64,000 nucleotides of DNA from Melastoma dodecandrum (lineage: Eukaryota; Streptophyta; Magnoliopsida; Myrtales; Melastomataceae): positions 744,001 to 808,000 of the forward strand of contig JARUPY010000288.1 of NCBI GenBank assembly GCA_029817715.1, in the 5' to 3' direction. Shown here piece after piece: positions 1 through 14,617 of the stretch; within the stretch, counting starts at the first letter, position 1; every line of letters begins with the position of its first letter. Below the pieces are notes generated by a model that made no database searches, had not been told where the DNA came from, and saw only the letters and a list, made by a program, of their open reading frames with translations. Made by a program: the position numbers and the translations under genes.

Positions 1-367
1 TAAGCTAGCTGGGTAAATTGTTAGTTTATTTCATTTCATGAATCATTTAGGATCTTTTAGCCTGGAATTTGTTGAATTTCTCAAAGAAGATATAGGCCTA
101 ATGTTTCATGACCTGAATCGCAGTTACTTTTTTATTAACTAAAACTCAAATGAGTTGTGACATTCATTTCATGAGAAGTGTCTGCAGCGTGATTAAACGG
201 ATAGAAAATCCTTGGATTTGCATCCATTTACCTTCTTTCTGTGATCCCGTTGAAGTGCGTATGACAGAACATGCCAGTGAATAATTTGCTCTTTGTCTTT
301 TTAGTCTGGTATTTTGGTGTAAATGTGGAAGTTCATGTGAGGAATTTTTTTATTTAATCTGTTTTAG

Positions 368-3300
368 GTACCATAAAATCCATAAGGAAGTCTATGAATG
401 GTTTAATATAAGCTTTGATAATTTTGGACGTACATCAAGCCCTCAACAGACTGAAATCTGCCAAGCTATATTCAAGAGGCTGTACGACAACAATTGGCTC
501 TCAGAAAACACAATGCAGCAGGTACAAGAATTTCTTATCTTTTATGATATAATCTTCCTTCAGGTGTGATACTAATAGCTTATCTTGTGCTGGTTATTTC
601 TTTGCCTAGCTTTATTGTGACACATGTGAACGGTTTTTAGCTGACCGGCTTGTGGAGGGATCCTGCCCGACTCCTGGCTGTGGGTATGACTCTGCACGGG
701 GAGACCAATGTGAAAAATGTGGAAAACTTTTGAATCCAACTGAACTGAATGATCCTCGATGCAAGGTATGCTCTTTTATCTCTCTCTCATTCCTTTCATT
801 GAGATCCTTTTCATATGAATTGAACAAATTTTTCTGTTTAACTATTGCCACCTGGTCTTAAGTATATTTGTTTTCATATGTTTTCTTATCAGTTTCTTAT
901 TTCTTTTGCCGTCTTATTTATCTATCTATGAGATGAGACATAAAAGTGAATTAATCGATTGGTTTGGGAATTATTGGAGAATATGGAGCACCTTTTGAAA
1001 CATTGGGGTTCCTTATCCACGATCCACCCAACATCTTTTTCTTAAATTAAGAATGATGAGCTGGATTCCTAAACAGGTTTGTCAGAATACTCCAAGAATA
1101 CGTGACACCAACCATTTATTCCTTGAGCTACCCTTGCTCAAGAATAAACTAGAAGAGTATATCAATGAAATGTCAGTTGCTGGATCATGGAGCCAAAATG
1201 CCATTCAAGCTACTAATGCTTGGCTAAAGGAAGGGCTGAAACCCCGATGTATCACGAGAGACTTGAAATGGGGAGTTCCAGTACCACATGAAAAGTTCAA
1301 GGACAAGGTACATGCTGATGGTTTTGTTATTAGTTCAAAAGTTTCAGTTATTGGTGGCCGCATTGCTCTCTTCTGGGAGCAAAGTTATCAGGATTTCAGA
1401 TCATATCTCTATAAATAGTGGATGTGCACGGGAATTTCTAATGAAATGACCTTGTTTCTAAGGTGTTCTATGTCTGGTTTGATGCTCCAATTGGATATGT
1501 CTCTATTACTGCCTGCTACACACCAGAGTGGGAGAAGTGGTGGAAGAATCCCAAAAATGTTGAACTGTTTCAGTTTATGGGAAAGGACAATGTCCCGTTT
1601 CATACTGTAAGTTCTTCCTTGCCTAATATCTTCACAACAACATAACAAAAAATCAGGGAAAAGTTAATGGTGGACTGCTGAAAAATTCTTTGGATGAGCC
1701 AGTGTTGCATTTAGTGTACTATATTCCAACCTGCCAGCTAAAAGAATGTTCTGGCAGCCCTTAAGAACCAATTGTATTGCTTACGGACTTTTACATTACA
1801 TAATTATTCTTTTAAGCTGCTTTCATCATGGAATATTTTCTTGTCAAAATAAAAAGAAACTCCCTTCATGCTTGAAACCGGATTTATTCCAGGTAATGTT
1901 CCCATCTACTCTTCTTGGTACTGGAGAAAACTGGACCCTGATGAAGACTATTAGTGTGACGGAGTACTTGAACTATGAAGCAGGTACAAGCTTGTCTGAC
2001 GTGACTAATGAGAATTAGCTTTCACATTTAAAATGCATACTGGGATCCGGGTCTGTTTGTCTATTAATTGCTAAAATTGCAACCTCCAAGGAAGTTTTCT
2101 AAGATTAAAGGAATTGGAGTGTTTGGAAATGATGCTAAAGATACAAAAATTCCTGTGGAAGTCTGGAGATATTACCTGCTGACTAATAGGCCTGAGGTAA
2201 GGATATTTTTATATGGAGGTATTACCTTTTTTATATTTTTCTTCTCAGCACAAATTCTGCCATAGGTCTCGGATACTTTGTTTACATGGGTGGACTTGCA
2301 AGCTAAATTAAATAGCGAGTTGCTGAATAATTTGGGAAATTTTATTAATCGCGTTTTGAGCTTCGTCGCCAAGCCGTCAGGTACTTTGGATACCGTGAAC
2401 ACATTTCGTTTTCTTTCATTGTTCGGGTGGTTTATGATTAATAGAGCAAAACAAGAGCTTATACAATTCGATCTGCATGTGCAATGCAGGTCTGGGGTAT
2501 GATTCTACAATTCCCGATGCCCCTGGCGCTGAGTTGCATCCCCTGACGATCGCACTGGGGGAAAAGGTTGGAAAATACGTGGAACAATATATTGAAGCAA
2601 TGGAGAAGGTGATCTAGAACGCCTACCCGCTCCCACCCTCTCCCTCTCTCTCACACATACACACAACTGGCAACCAGGAAGGAACTTAGCATGGTTTAGG
2701 CATGCTGTTGAGAATACTGAGTGTTCTTACAATTTTTGTTAAAACATGTGCAGGTAAAGTTGAAGCAGGGGCTGAAATCTGCAATGGCTATTTCGAGTGA
2801 AGGAAATGCCTATTTGCAAGTATGCTCATGATGGTGCTACTTTATTTACATCCAATTTATAGTCCTCCTTGTGAAGGTGCCAATGTCACATCTTATATAT
2901 CCCAATCGTCACTGACTCGTTTTTGTTAAACTTGTAGGAAAGTCAGTTTTGGAAATTATATAAGGAAGATCAAGCTTCATGTTCCATAGTCATGAAGACT
3001 TCCGTGGGATTGGTGCATATCCTCGCCTGTCTTCTAGAACCTTTCATGCCGTCTTTTTCTTTAGAGGTAACTGAGTGGATGTATGCTCATTGAGTGGCTT
3101 GACCTGTGATGGCAACTTTGTTGGCTGAAATTACAATCTTTGCTTACTCATTCATATCTCACTATTCCAGGTGTTTAAGCAGCTGAATCTTGCTGCTGAA
3201 TCTCAACTTTCGCTTCAAGATGAGAAGGGTGATGTTGAGAATGCCAAAAGACCTTGGCAAATCGTACCTGCTGGCCACAAAATAGGCACACCTGAGCCTT

Positions 3301-4368
3301 TATTTAAAGAGTTGGTAGGCACCATGCCATATTGACTGTTCACTTGAACTATTTGTGTTCTCTTACCATTAATCACGGAGCGTGTTTACGTCTTTTAGAA
3401 AGATGACGAGGTCGAGTTCTTCAGAAATAAGTTTGCTGGGAGCCAATCCGACAGGACTGTCAGAGCTGAAGCGGAAGCTCAGAAGATTGCCGAGCAATTG
3501 AAAAAGACTAAAGTATCAGGTCGGCATCTGTTTTTCCTTTTAAACTGTTTAGGAATGATGGATGTTCTTGTCAGAATTACCTCGCCATAGTTCTCCTTTT
3601 CTGACATCCCTCTGGGAGGTCCTAATTATCTACCTGATCCTGGAACAGAAAGTAATGCCAAGAAGAAGCAACCTGCTAAATCTTCGCCTGTGGAACCAGA
3701 GATTTCAATAGCCAGACTTGATATTCGCGTCGGCCTGATAACCAAAGCTCAAAAGCATCTGGATGCGGACTCCCTTTATGTCGAAGAGATAGATGTAGGT
3801 GAAGGCCAAAACAGAACCGTTGTCAGCGGCCTGGTTAAGTATATTCCTCTAGAGGAAATGCAGGTAGCAGTACTGTTGGTCTCTTTGTAATTCAGAATAA
3901 TCTGGAAGGGCATGCCAACATATTGAGTTCGATTTTTTTTTTCTCAGAACCGGAAGGTCTGTGTCCTGTGCAATCTGAAGCCAGCTAACATGCGGGGCAT
4001 CAAATCCCAGGCAATGGTCCTCGCAGCGTCAAACAGCGACCACACAAAGGTATGCCAGCTGAACGACTTTCTGATCGAGTATTTTATCATTCGGATTTGA
4101 AACCTTTGGGCATTTGAGTGACAACCTTTTCTATCAGGTGGAGTTGGTGGATCCTCCAGAGGGCGCCAAAGTCGGCGAGAGGGTAACGTTCCCTGGGTTT
4201 GATGGGCAACCCGACGATGTGTTGAATCCGAAGAAGAAAATCTGGGAAACTCTGCAGCCGGACCTCCACTCGGGTTCCGACTTAGTCGCCTATTTCAAGG
4301 ACATTCCATTAACCACGACGGCTGGCGTCTGCAAGGTCTCTTCCATCCAGAATGGCTCCATCAGGTAG
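368..4368 (+). CDS. Cytosolic methionyl-tRNA synthetase with C-terminal EMAPII/Arc1p-like tRNA-binding domain (5' part outside window)
   Basis: Charges initiator and elongator tRNA-Met in the cytosol. The exons I can place are 368-521, 610-765, 1077-1307, 1463-1606, 1893-1983, 2091-2196, 2266-2380, 2490-2608, 2754-2819, 2938-3066, 3171-3314, 3399-3519, 3649-3863, 3948-4049 and 4138-4368. Zinc-knuckle cysteines ([22 protein letters not shown]) lie in exon 2. The catalytic-domain signature [11 protein letters not shown] ends at 1606, and the KMSKS-loop equivalent is at 2092-2115. The anticodon-binding helical domain follows. The last three exons encode an OB-fold tRNA-binding domain of the Trbp111/EMAPII type (start near 3700, [11 protein letters not shown]), as usual for plant MetRS. 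The N-terminal HIGH motif must lie upstream of base 1. Anomaly: the exon at 2091 is one base short of the expected frame and the loop reads KFSKI instead of KFSKS. Everything else is in phase. Confidence 0.93.
2091..2115 (+). other. Apparent 1-nt deletion and altered KMSKS loop in the MetRS exon
   Basis: The preceding exon ends at 1983 after one base of a codon. The only usable acceptor here is the AG at 2089-2090, which leaves a single base before the conserved AAG TTT TCT AAG frame where two are needed. The summed exon lengths are likewise one short of a multiple of three. Within the same 25 bases the conserved second serine of the KxSKS loop is isoleucine (ATT). This is either local sequence error or a real lesion. 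Confidence 0.75.
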
Positions 4369-4728
4369 AGAGAAAGATATGTATCCCCCCCCCCCCAACC
4401 AACTTCCATTGCTCCCTTGATTTCACCATAAAGAGGGCGGACCCTTTAGATTTCTTACCATACTTTCTCAACCTGTCATGGTTTGGAGTCATTTTCCTAC
4501 ATCATTTGACGTCTGACTGACTCACCTGAATCGGCGCAAAATCCTCCGGTTACGGTGATATACGGGGGTTGAAAATGTTACGTATGTCTCGGGTTTTGTT
4601 GTTAATGGCGTGGGGTTTCAGCTAGTTATTTGTGCAATGTTCCCTTTTGGTGAAAGTAACTCTTCTATCTAACCAAACGCTGGATACTTTCACTCTAAAC
4701 TTATGTTCGACGAATGGAGCCTAAGAGC
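4369..4728. other. Intergenic and 3' UTR of MetRS
   Basis: No reading frame with family signal. It contains a run of about a dozen C residues near 4386, probably within the MetRS 3' UTR. The rest is unremarkable. Confidence 0.5.
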
Positions 4729-4852
4729 AACATGGGCCCACACAATCTACCAAAGCCCATTCACCGAAGTCCAATAAAGCCCGAATCGATGGTTCGGCCC
4801 AACTTAATGCCTCAGGTCAGGGTTATAAAAAAGTCGCGCCTAGGGTTTAGAA
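4729..4852 (+). promoter_or_regulatory. eS4 promoter: site II elements, TATA-like box, telo-box
   Basis: TGGGCC occurs at 4734-4739 and AAGCCCAT (reverse of ATGGGCTT) at 4753-4760. A TATAAA sits at 4824-4829 and TAGGGTTT, the reverse complement of the telo-box AAACCCTA, at 4841-4848. This combination of site II and telo-box is established for plant ribosomal-protein promoters. The start of transcription is inferred to lie between the TATA-like box and 4930. Confidence 0.65.
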
Positions 4853-4931
4853 GACGACGTCTCCAACCCAGCGGCCGAAACCAGAACTCGCCTTCCCGCC
4901 GCCGTTCGCCATCGTCTCTCCACCGTCCACA

Positions 4932-6636
<1,705 letters not shown>

Positions 6637-6816
6637 AAGGCCTCCGATTCCCTTTCCAGTCTCAGCCTTGTCCCGGTTTACATTTTTCTCTGGTTATATG
6701 GGATAGAGATCCGGAGTGGGAGCCCCCGTCAGTCATTTCCCATCTTGTTTATTAATGTTCCTCTCTTCCCTGGGACTAATCAAATTAAAGGTCCTTAGGC
6801 TACTGTTTTGAGTTAA

Positions 6817-6851
6817 TGGGCCGTAACATGGGCTTAAATAAAAGCCCATGT
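6817..6851. promoter_or_regulatory. Inverted repeat of site II motifs between eS4 and ceramidase
   Basis: Perfect 10-bp arms ACATGGGCTT (6826-6835) and AAGCCCATGT (6842-6851) flank the spacer AAATAA. A further ATGGGCC is at 6817-6823. The element lies 180 bp after the eS4 stop and upstream of the ceramidase leader, so it is probably part of the ceramidase promoter. It could equally sit in the eS4 3' region. Confidence 0.5.
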
Positions 6852-6999
6852 CCAAAAACGACTAGAATTATTCGGCGGGCTCCGTCTCGCACATGACGGC
6901 CGACACCAATTTTTGATTTTTTTTTCCTTTTTGTTTGTCTTCTTTCTTTTTCGGTTTTAATCTTCCAACCCGCGTGAGCCCTAATTTCTTCTCTCTCTA

Positions 7000-7532
7000 A
7001 GGAGAGAGAGAGAGAGAAAGAGGAAGGCCTGCTCCTCCGTTCGCCTTTCCTCGAGATCTGCCCTTCCCTGGTTCGTTCCTTCCTTTCTTCCTCCCCTCCT
7101 TCGGCTTGTGCAGCGTCCCCGTGATCGTCCTCTTCCCGATGATCGCCTTCGTTTTCGGCGGTAGATGTGTCTGCCCGCGTCATTCGTTATTGGATTTTCC
7201 TTTTCTTTTTCCCTTTGATTCTTGCGTTGTTCCTGTTTTGAGATAATGAGATCCCGATCAATAGTGGTTTAGGGATAATGAGAGGTATTTGATTAGTTGG
7301 AGGATATTTAAGTATGTCGTGGTCGTGATGCTTGCCGGTGATTGATGGCAACAGGCATTTATTTCTTGTTTCCCACCCTTATTGCCGGTAACCGTTGGAT
7401 CCCGTTCCGTTTTCTTATTTCGGGGTCTTTTTTCTTTAAATGGTTGGTTTGATGCAGGTCTCTTGGGTGCAACGGTCTTTCCTTGTAGTTTTGGTTGCTT
7501 GTTTGGTCAGCCGCGGCAGCGGCATCTGAAGG
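7000..7532 (+). promoter_or_regulatory. Ceramidase 5' leader, possibly with an intron
   Basis: A CT-rich and (GA)-rich stretch near 6991-7020 followed by pyrimidine-rich leader-like sequence. A plausible intron runs from a GT near 7070 to the acceptor ATGCAG at 7452-7457. Short upstream reading frames exist but none has family signal. Confidence 0.35.
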
Positions 7533-8914
7533 ATGGACGGCGGTGGGTTTTCCAGCTTTTGGGGTCCGGTCACTTCCACGGACTGGTGCGAGAGAAACTA
7601 CGTCCATTCATCCTATGTCGCGGAGTTCTTCAACACTGTATCGAACTTCCCTTGCATACTTTTGGCCCTCTTTGGCCTCGTCAGTGCCGTGAGGCAACGC
7701 TTCGAGAAGAGGTTTAGCGTCCTTCACTTGTCTAATATGGCGCTTGCTATCGGCAGTGTGCTTTATCACGCCACCCTACAACGAGTGTAAGTCAAAGTTC
7801 TTGATTAGTTGAGCCTGATCTTGTTTCTGTTCGCCTGCTCTTATGGTTTTTAGATTTGCGGGAGATTTCATTGGCAGATATGTCAGTGCAGTACATTGAT
7901 TCTCCACTTGATATTCCAGTGTTACTCTCAGTTTCTTCGTTTATTAGAAATTATACATAGTTAGAAATGCTTAGATAGTCATCCGTGGATGCTATATTTG
8001 AGATATTTGCTCCCTCTGGCTTATGTATGAAAAAATTTTCAGCCTGGGAGAGTGTAAGCAGTTAATGAACGATGAGGGTTGCCCCAAAACAAAAAATGAA
8101 GTAACTATAATCCTGAGATGGTAACAGCAATGTACCACTGCTTTGCCACTATAAAAGGCCAGTCTGCCTTGCCAGTACCAGATGCTGAATGGTATTTTAT
8201 TCCTAGTTAAAATACTGCTAGGTTTATCTCCTGTGACATGTGTAGTCTGTTCCGGCATCCGTATTTTTGGGATTTCTCTTTCCATTTGTATTCCCTTTAT
8301 ACATTTGAGTGAAACGGTTCAGTTCTCTACTTTTTGAAGTTTTGTGATTACCTCTCGAGAAGAGGTTAGCTTATTGCGTTCTGTTGTGATCTTTTCACAG
8401 CCAACAGCAAGGAGATGAAACGCCGATGGTTTGGGAAATGCTTCTATACATCTATATTCTCCATTCACCAGATTGGCACTACCGAAGTACGATGCCGACA
8501 TTCTTATTCATTTACGGCGCCGGTTTCGCCGTCCTCCATTCTCTGGTGCGCTTCGGTATAGGTTTTAAAGTGCACTATGCGATACTGTGTCTCCTTTGCA
8601 TCCCAAGGATGTACAAATATTACATTTACACGGAAGAGACCTCCGCGAAGCGGGTGGCTAAGTTATACGTGGCGACCCTATCCTTCGCCACCGCCTGCTG
8701 GCTATTGGACAAAATGTTCTGCAGGAAGGTGTCGGAGTGGTACTTCAACCCGCAGGGGCATGCCCTGTGGCACGTTCTGATGGGCTTCAATTCGTACTTC
8801 GCCAACACTTTCCTGATGTTTTGCCGGGCCAAGCAACTGGGATGGAATCCGAAGGTCGCCCACCTGATGGGAGTCCTCCCCTATGTGAAGGTCCAGAAGC
8901 CGAAAAGGCAATGA
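7533..8914 (+). CDS. ACER: Alkaline ceramidase
   Basis: Hydrolyses ceramides to long-chain base and fatty acid in ER/Golgi membranes. Exons 7533-7786 and 8401-8914 give 255 residues, matching the Arabidopsis alkaline ceramidase. The protein is multi-pass. The conserved start is FWGPVTSTDWCERNY, and LYHATLQ lies at the end of exon 1. NPQGHALWHV in exon 2 carries the HxxxH pair that, with the exon 1 histidine, forms the zinc site of this hydrolase superfamily (PAQR/alkaline ceramidase). It ends in a lysine-rich tail (VQKPKRQ). The 614-bp intron shows no coding signal. Start choice: this ATG gives the family N-terminus. Intact. Confidence 0.94.
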
Positions 8915-9490
8915 GAGATAAAAGAAAGAAAGAAAGAAAGAATTGGCAGAAGAGGGTTAGCACGCCATGACGAGTAGATATATCGAGATTCTTCAGCTTA
9001 TCTTCTTTCGTGTAAATCGGGTTCCATTTTTGGGAAATGCTTTTACTCTTTTAAGGCTTGTTTGGATGAGACGATGATGTATCAGAGCTCCTGGAGCTAC
9101 AAGAGTAGTTTGGCTTTGGGGGAGAAAATCTAGCAAGTTTACTACCTCTGTTTGAATTTTTTAGAATCGTCCTGTTTTGAAAATTCGCCTCGACGGCGGT
9201 AGCTTTTTTTGATGAAAAGTTTTACAAAAAAGATAAATTTTAAAAACTCGTTGATAATTTTATAAATTACGAATTATATTTAACAAAATTATTTTAAAAT
9301 TAACCTGTATTTTGTATAACCGAATTCGTCCCACGCCGGTAATTATGATTTCGGGAGACATTTTGGTCGGGAGAGTAGATCTTGTCAGCTGCGTGGCCTT
9401 TTTGCCCCCCACTCAACGGAACACATCGACGACCTGCGCCTCGATCTTCCTCCAAGTTCCGGCGATCCGTTTTAGACGTCCGCCGCCACA

Positions 9491-12135
9491 ATGAGGAGGC
9501 CGGCGGGGTTTCACCACGGGCGCAATCCCAAGCAGCATGGGCCGTTGAAGGGGATGATTGGGAAGCTGTTGCTTGCCGTGTTCGTTATCTTGTTATGCGC
9601 CCTTTCTTTCATCTTCTCCTCTTCGATCGGTGGCAGCGGCGGCGGCGGAGGAGGAGGATCCGTTGGCTTCGTGCTGGTCAGTTCGTGTTTTTCTACTAGT
9701 GTTTTTGGATAGAATTTGGTTTTCTAAGATTTTTTAGGGTTTTGGATCTGTAGAAATGTGCTGCCTTGGGGTTTCTTTTTTGGTCGCTGGTTTTTAGTAT
9801 CTTTGTTTTTATCCGTTGATGAAAGCATTAGTTGTTCTAATTATGTTCTCTTGAAGGAATCGGTATAAATTGTTCTCTGAGAATCGCCCTCATGTTTCTT
9901 TCCTTGATCAGTCTGGTGTGGAGAAGCTCTGGGAAACTGCCGATTCAGGGGGTTGGCGGCCTTCTTCCGCCCCACGATCTGATTGGAGATGTATGCTATT
10001 TGCTCTTGCCTTTGAAACTACGAAGATCTTTAGATTCTCCGCTCGCTGGATTTCACCGATTTTTGTATCACTGCAGCTCCTCCAACTGAAACCAATGGTT
10101 ATCTGCGTGTCCGCTGCAATGGTGGTCTAAACCAGCAACGCAGCGCGGTTTGTCTCTGACACCATCTAAATGATATTACTTTTCTTTTTAAAAAGAATAT
10201 TTTCATGTTCTGTTGAATTTTTCGATTGAAACTAAGATCAAGGCTTCGCCAGGATGAGTTCTGTTGGTGCTTGATTCCTGATTGGAAACACTACCATGCT
10301 CTTTGAAAACAAACGACTAAAGTTAGTTGGCTTCTGCTTCTTCTTTCTCATATCATATAGATTTGCAATGCCGTTCTGGCCGCACGGATTATGAATGCCA
10401 CTCTTGTCCTACCTGACCTGGATGCTAACTCATTTTGGCATGATGACAGGTACATGATTATTTTGTAGTCTATTATTTGGAAATCAGTGGAGTTTGAAAT
10501 TTCTTTAGAAGATAAGTATGTTATCTGCTTATCAAACAGAGGTGCTCGGCAATAAAACATCTCTTTCTACGTGTAGTGGATTTCAGGGTATCTATGATGT
10601 TGAGCATTTCATCAAGACTTTGAGATATGATGTAAAGATAGTGGAGAAGATACCTGAAAATGTTAAGAACAGGAAGGGGAAAAAGATTAAAGCTTTTCAG
10701 GTAACGTGCTTCGAGCACTTTATATAGTTACTTGCATCGATTCAATGTCGATGTTTGAATGCTTATGCTGCTGAAGTTCTTAAACTTAACGTGTTCTCTC
10801 TATTTCCACTACCAGTTACGCCCACCTAGGGATGCTCCTATCAGTTGGTACTTGACGACTGCGGTAGAAAAGATGAAAGAACATGGGGCCATATATCTCA
10901 CACCCTTTTCACACCGGCTGGCTGAAGAGATCGACAACCCTGAGTTCCAGAGGCTGAGATGTAGAGTGAATTATCATGCTCTGAGATTTAAGCCTATTAT
11001 CATGAAACTAAGCAAAAGAATAGTGGACAAACTCCGATCACGGGGTCACTTCATGTCAATACATCTTCGTTTTGAGATGGATATGCTCGCGTTTGCTGGG
11101 TATGGGTGCAAGTTGTTATTTCTTGAACTTGTTTTCAGCACATTATGGTTATTCTCCCTATTATATGTTTGCTACGCATTAAATACTATATCGTCAATAC
11201 ATATGTTTATGATATATTCTTTTTAGTTTCAAGAGACATCCAAGTCTTCTTATGTGCTGTGTCACTGCTTGCTTGAAGAACCGCTTATTGTGCAGTTTCT
11301 TGGTTTGCTGTAGTTGCTTTGACATATTTACACCTGAAGAGCGGAAGATATTGCAAAAATACCGTGAAGATAATTTTGCAGAGAAAAGGCTCGTCCCTAG
11401 TGAAAGAAGGGCCATTGGAAAGTGTCCTTTAACTCCTGAAGAGGTGAGCTCATATTTTGAAATTAGTAATCTATAAAATATTAATTTGACTGTGACCTGA
11501 TGAATGTGATTCTTTCAATTCAGGTTGGACTACTCCTCCGAGCAATGGGTTTCGACAATGGTACTAGGATATACTTAGCTGCTGGCGAGTTATTTGGGGG
11601 TGAGAGATTTATGAAACCGTTCAGGGAGTTGTTTCCTCGTCTGGAGAATCACAGCTCTGTTGATGCTTCGGAGGAGTTGACGGAAAATGCTAGGGGATTA
11701 ATAGGCTCTGCCGTGGATTACATGGTTTGCTTACTTTCAGATATTTTCATGCCAACATACGATGGCCCGAGCAATTTCGCAAATAATCTCCTAGGGCATC
11801 GTCTATATTATGGCTTTCGAACAACAATCAGACCCGATCGGAAAGGTCTGGCTCCAATCTTCCTCGAGCGACAGAAGGGCCGAGGATCTGGTTTTGTGGA
11901 ATCTGTGAGGCAAGTCATGTCAAAGACAAACTTTGGAGGGCCTCATACTCGTGTTTCTCCAGAATCCTTTTATACAAACTCTTGGCCCGAGTGCTTTTGC
12001 CAGACCTCAAGTACAGATCCTACACACAAATGTCCTCCCAAAAATGTCATGGAAATTCTTGATAGCCAATTAGAGAAGGAAGCAGGCAATGACTTATCTT
12101 CCATCGAGAGTAATTCGACAACTGTTGAGAGATGA
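9491..12135 (+). CDS. O-fucosyltransferase family protein (plant DUF246 type)
   Basis: Golgi type II membrane protein of the plant GDP-fucose O-fucosyltransferase-like family. Members act in cell-wall and glycoprotein glycosylation, but the acceptor cannot be read from sequence. Exons are 9491-9676, 9912-9990, 10077-10147, 10361-10449, 10577-10700, 10816-11099, 11314-11443 and 11524-12135, giving 524 residues, all in phase. Visible features are a basic cytosolic tail, a membrane anchor at about residues 24-43 and a Gly-rich linker (residues 47-57). Family motifs are GGLNQQR (sugar-nucleotide fold), LDANSFWHDD, HLRFEMDMLAFAG and RIYLAAGE. The C-terminal region has conserved cysteines (CFCQ). 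The exon 2 acceptor is the least certain splice site. Confidence 0.9.
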
Positions 12136-14608
12136 AAATTCTCGTGTTCAACTTTCTTATTCCATTGATTTCATCGAAGTTGTATCTTGCTGATCAGAGG
12201 GATGAGATGGAATCAAACCTGGCAGGTACTTCTCTCTAGTTTCTTAATGATCCATCCTGTGTGATCTTCTAATTACCATAGAGTGGATTTGTCTTCTGGA
12301 TATTTCTCCAGGCCATAAATAAATGGGTTTTGATATTTGAACCATTGACGGTTGCCCCTACCTTTTGGTCATGAACCGTGCCTTTAAGATACACTGATAT
12401 TTTTTTAGATTCTCCTGGGGGATAAGAACAGGGAAAAAGGGTGGTCGTGTTTATAAGTTCTAACACTGAGTTATCTTGGCTATTAATACAGCAATGATTA
12501 ATTGATCTTTGCATGTATGTATTTATTCCTATTAGGATAAATTTACTTTTCTGGGATCTTTTTTTCGCGTAAATTCGTAGAGTAATTCTATGCCATGAGT
12601 GAATTCATGTTGGCTAAATTCCTCCACAGGTCTGACTCCGCGAATACAAACACTGTATCTAATATCCTAATCTCTTACTCCATCTCTACTAGCCTTGTGA
12701 GAATTTGGAAGAGTTTCCATGATGTCGCAGCCGGAACTTTGTGTACCAGCAGATGATTAAAGACCGACATGAGTAAAACCTGTTTAGGTGGCCATTTGCT
12801 GTAGTTAGGGTTATGTGCATGATGATGTGGGCGGTCGGATCTCTTTTGCCGGCCGACTCAGGGTAAGGTTAGACTACCGAATGCACTCTGCAATAATCGT
12901 ATGTTGTGTTTCGAGTGTCCATGGTGCTGAGACTTGCCTTGTGGAGTAGAGGTGCGGGTAGATTCCTATGTATCTCATCCTGAGTATAGATGGAAGTGTC
13001 ACTTGTTCCCACTTCTTACTTCTCTATATGTGCTATTTGGCATGCACAATCTTATTACTACCTCCATAGACAAAGGTTCTCCAGTTTTGATTCACTTCCT
13101 GTGGACTTGAGATAATCACCAGTGATGTGACCATGATGTGTTGTTTTAATGAGGGTGTGATCGACTCGTCATCTGGCGATGTATTGAGATTGTGTTTAAG
13201 ATTGTGATTATTAGACAATCCTGAAACCTTACTGTGAAGTAAGTTACTGTTTACATTTAGTCTGCATCTTGCTATTGTTAACCTAAGAAATGTTACTCTC
13301 CCGTTTTTGCTGTCTAACTCCAAGAAATGTTACTTTGAGGTTTTTAATGACTTTTGGAAAATGAAGATCGTAGCTTAATCGTGACGTACACTGATTCCTA
13401 TTGGTTATCAAACACGTCGCAGAAGTAACATGTGATTCGGGATTTGACTCAAGAATGTGGTCGCCGTAGGGGAGAAATAAAATGTTTAATTGAAACGGCT
13501 TACAAAGGCCATGATTACTTGCAAGTTGACTGGTAGGAAAAGAAAAACACCGCAGCAAAAATAACAACACCTAAAGGCTAAAAGCAAACTAATAACTCAA
13601 TTTACGTGATTGTGATTGTGTGTTACATTACTCTTAAGAATTCTATTATAATTTGAATCTTAACTACTTCATAAATTTTGAAGTGGTCTTCATGCTGATT
13701 ATCATCACTTCATGTCACAATTGTTGTTGAATCGCATCCTCATCTCCAGTGTCAACTACGTTTTTTTACTTGTTGCATGTAAAGTCCATACAAAATAAAA
13801 AATGAATGTCAATGAACTGCAATATCGACATCGATGATACGATCCGTCATGTAATCAAATCTTGCAATTGTTTTCAAAGGATGTTATTGTATTTCATGTG
13901 ATGAAGGGCATATTACGCCCAAGCGGCAGAACACGTCCCTGCATGGATTGGTTTCGATGAATGGTCTAATGACCTTCATCAGCAGTATTGGTAGCAAAGC
14001 ACTGAGAGTAATTCGGATTGGAAATGTTGTCTTTGCATGTGTTCTGATGTATATTGCTGGAAATGCGTACGTAAATACTATTAATATTTTTAAAAAATAC
14101 GAAATACGGTTCCAATTTGTAAAATTCACTCAATATCGCTCCTAAGTCGCAATCGGAAATTGCGACACGTAGTTCATAAAGAAAACGTGATCCTCAACTG
14201 CGACGTTAATTTGGGGAAGGTATGTTACGATTAGGAATCGTGTCATTGCCATCTAAAGACGAGTGTCGAGGTTAACCGCTACACTTTTTTGGTTCACGAG
14301 TGTCGAGGTTAATCGCAACACTCCTTCAGGTGACAATGACTATCTCCTTGAGCTAGAGTCACAACCGACAACATCTTCTTTGTAATCTTAATGTCGCAGT
14401 ATTTCCCATTTCACAAATTTCGACCTACGGAACCGTACAATCCTAATATGTGCATGGAAGTAGGTATCACACTCTGTAAAGTGATGATATTCGTGACAAA
14501 TCTACAAGTAATCGTGTTTCAATGTACTTACAATCCGGACCATGTTAATACGCTGAGAAATATCCAGAGCAGTGAATGCATATTTCACATGGATGGCAGC
14601 ATTAGGTC
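12136..14608. other. Intergenic region, no gene seen
   Basis: About 2.5 kb between the 3' ends of the O-fucosyltransferase gene and the EFR3-like gene. The first few hundred bases are probably 3' UTR. The remainder has only short stop-bounded frames on both strands without recognisable domains. Two near-identical 21-bp copies of GAGTGTCGAGGTTAAC/TCGC occur near 14260 and 14298. Confidence 0.5.
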
Positions 14609-14617
14609 AGAAAGGGA

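Noticed and set aside
13033..14145. Several 65-96 codon frames in the 12-14.6 kb spacer
   Set aside because: They overlap each other on both strands, and none has domains, splice partners or biased composition.
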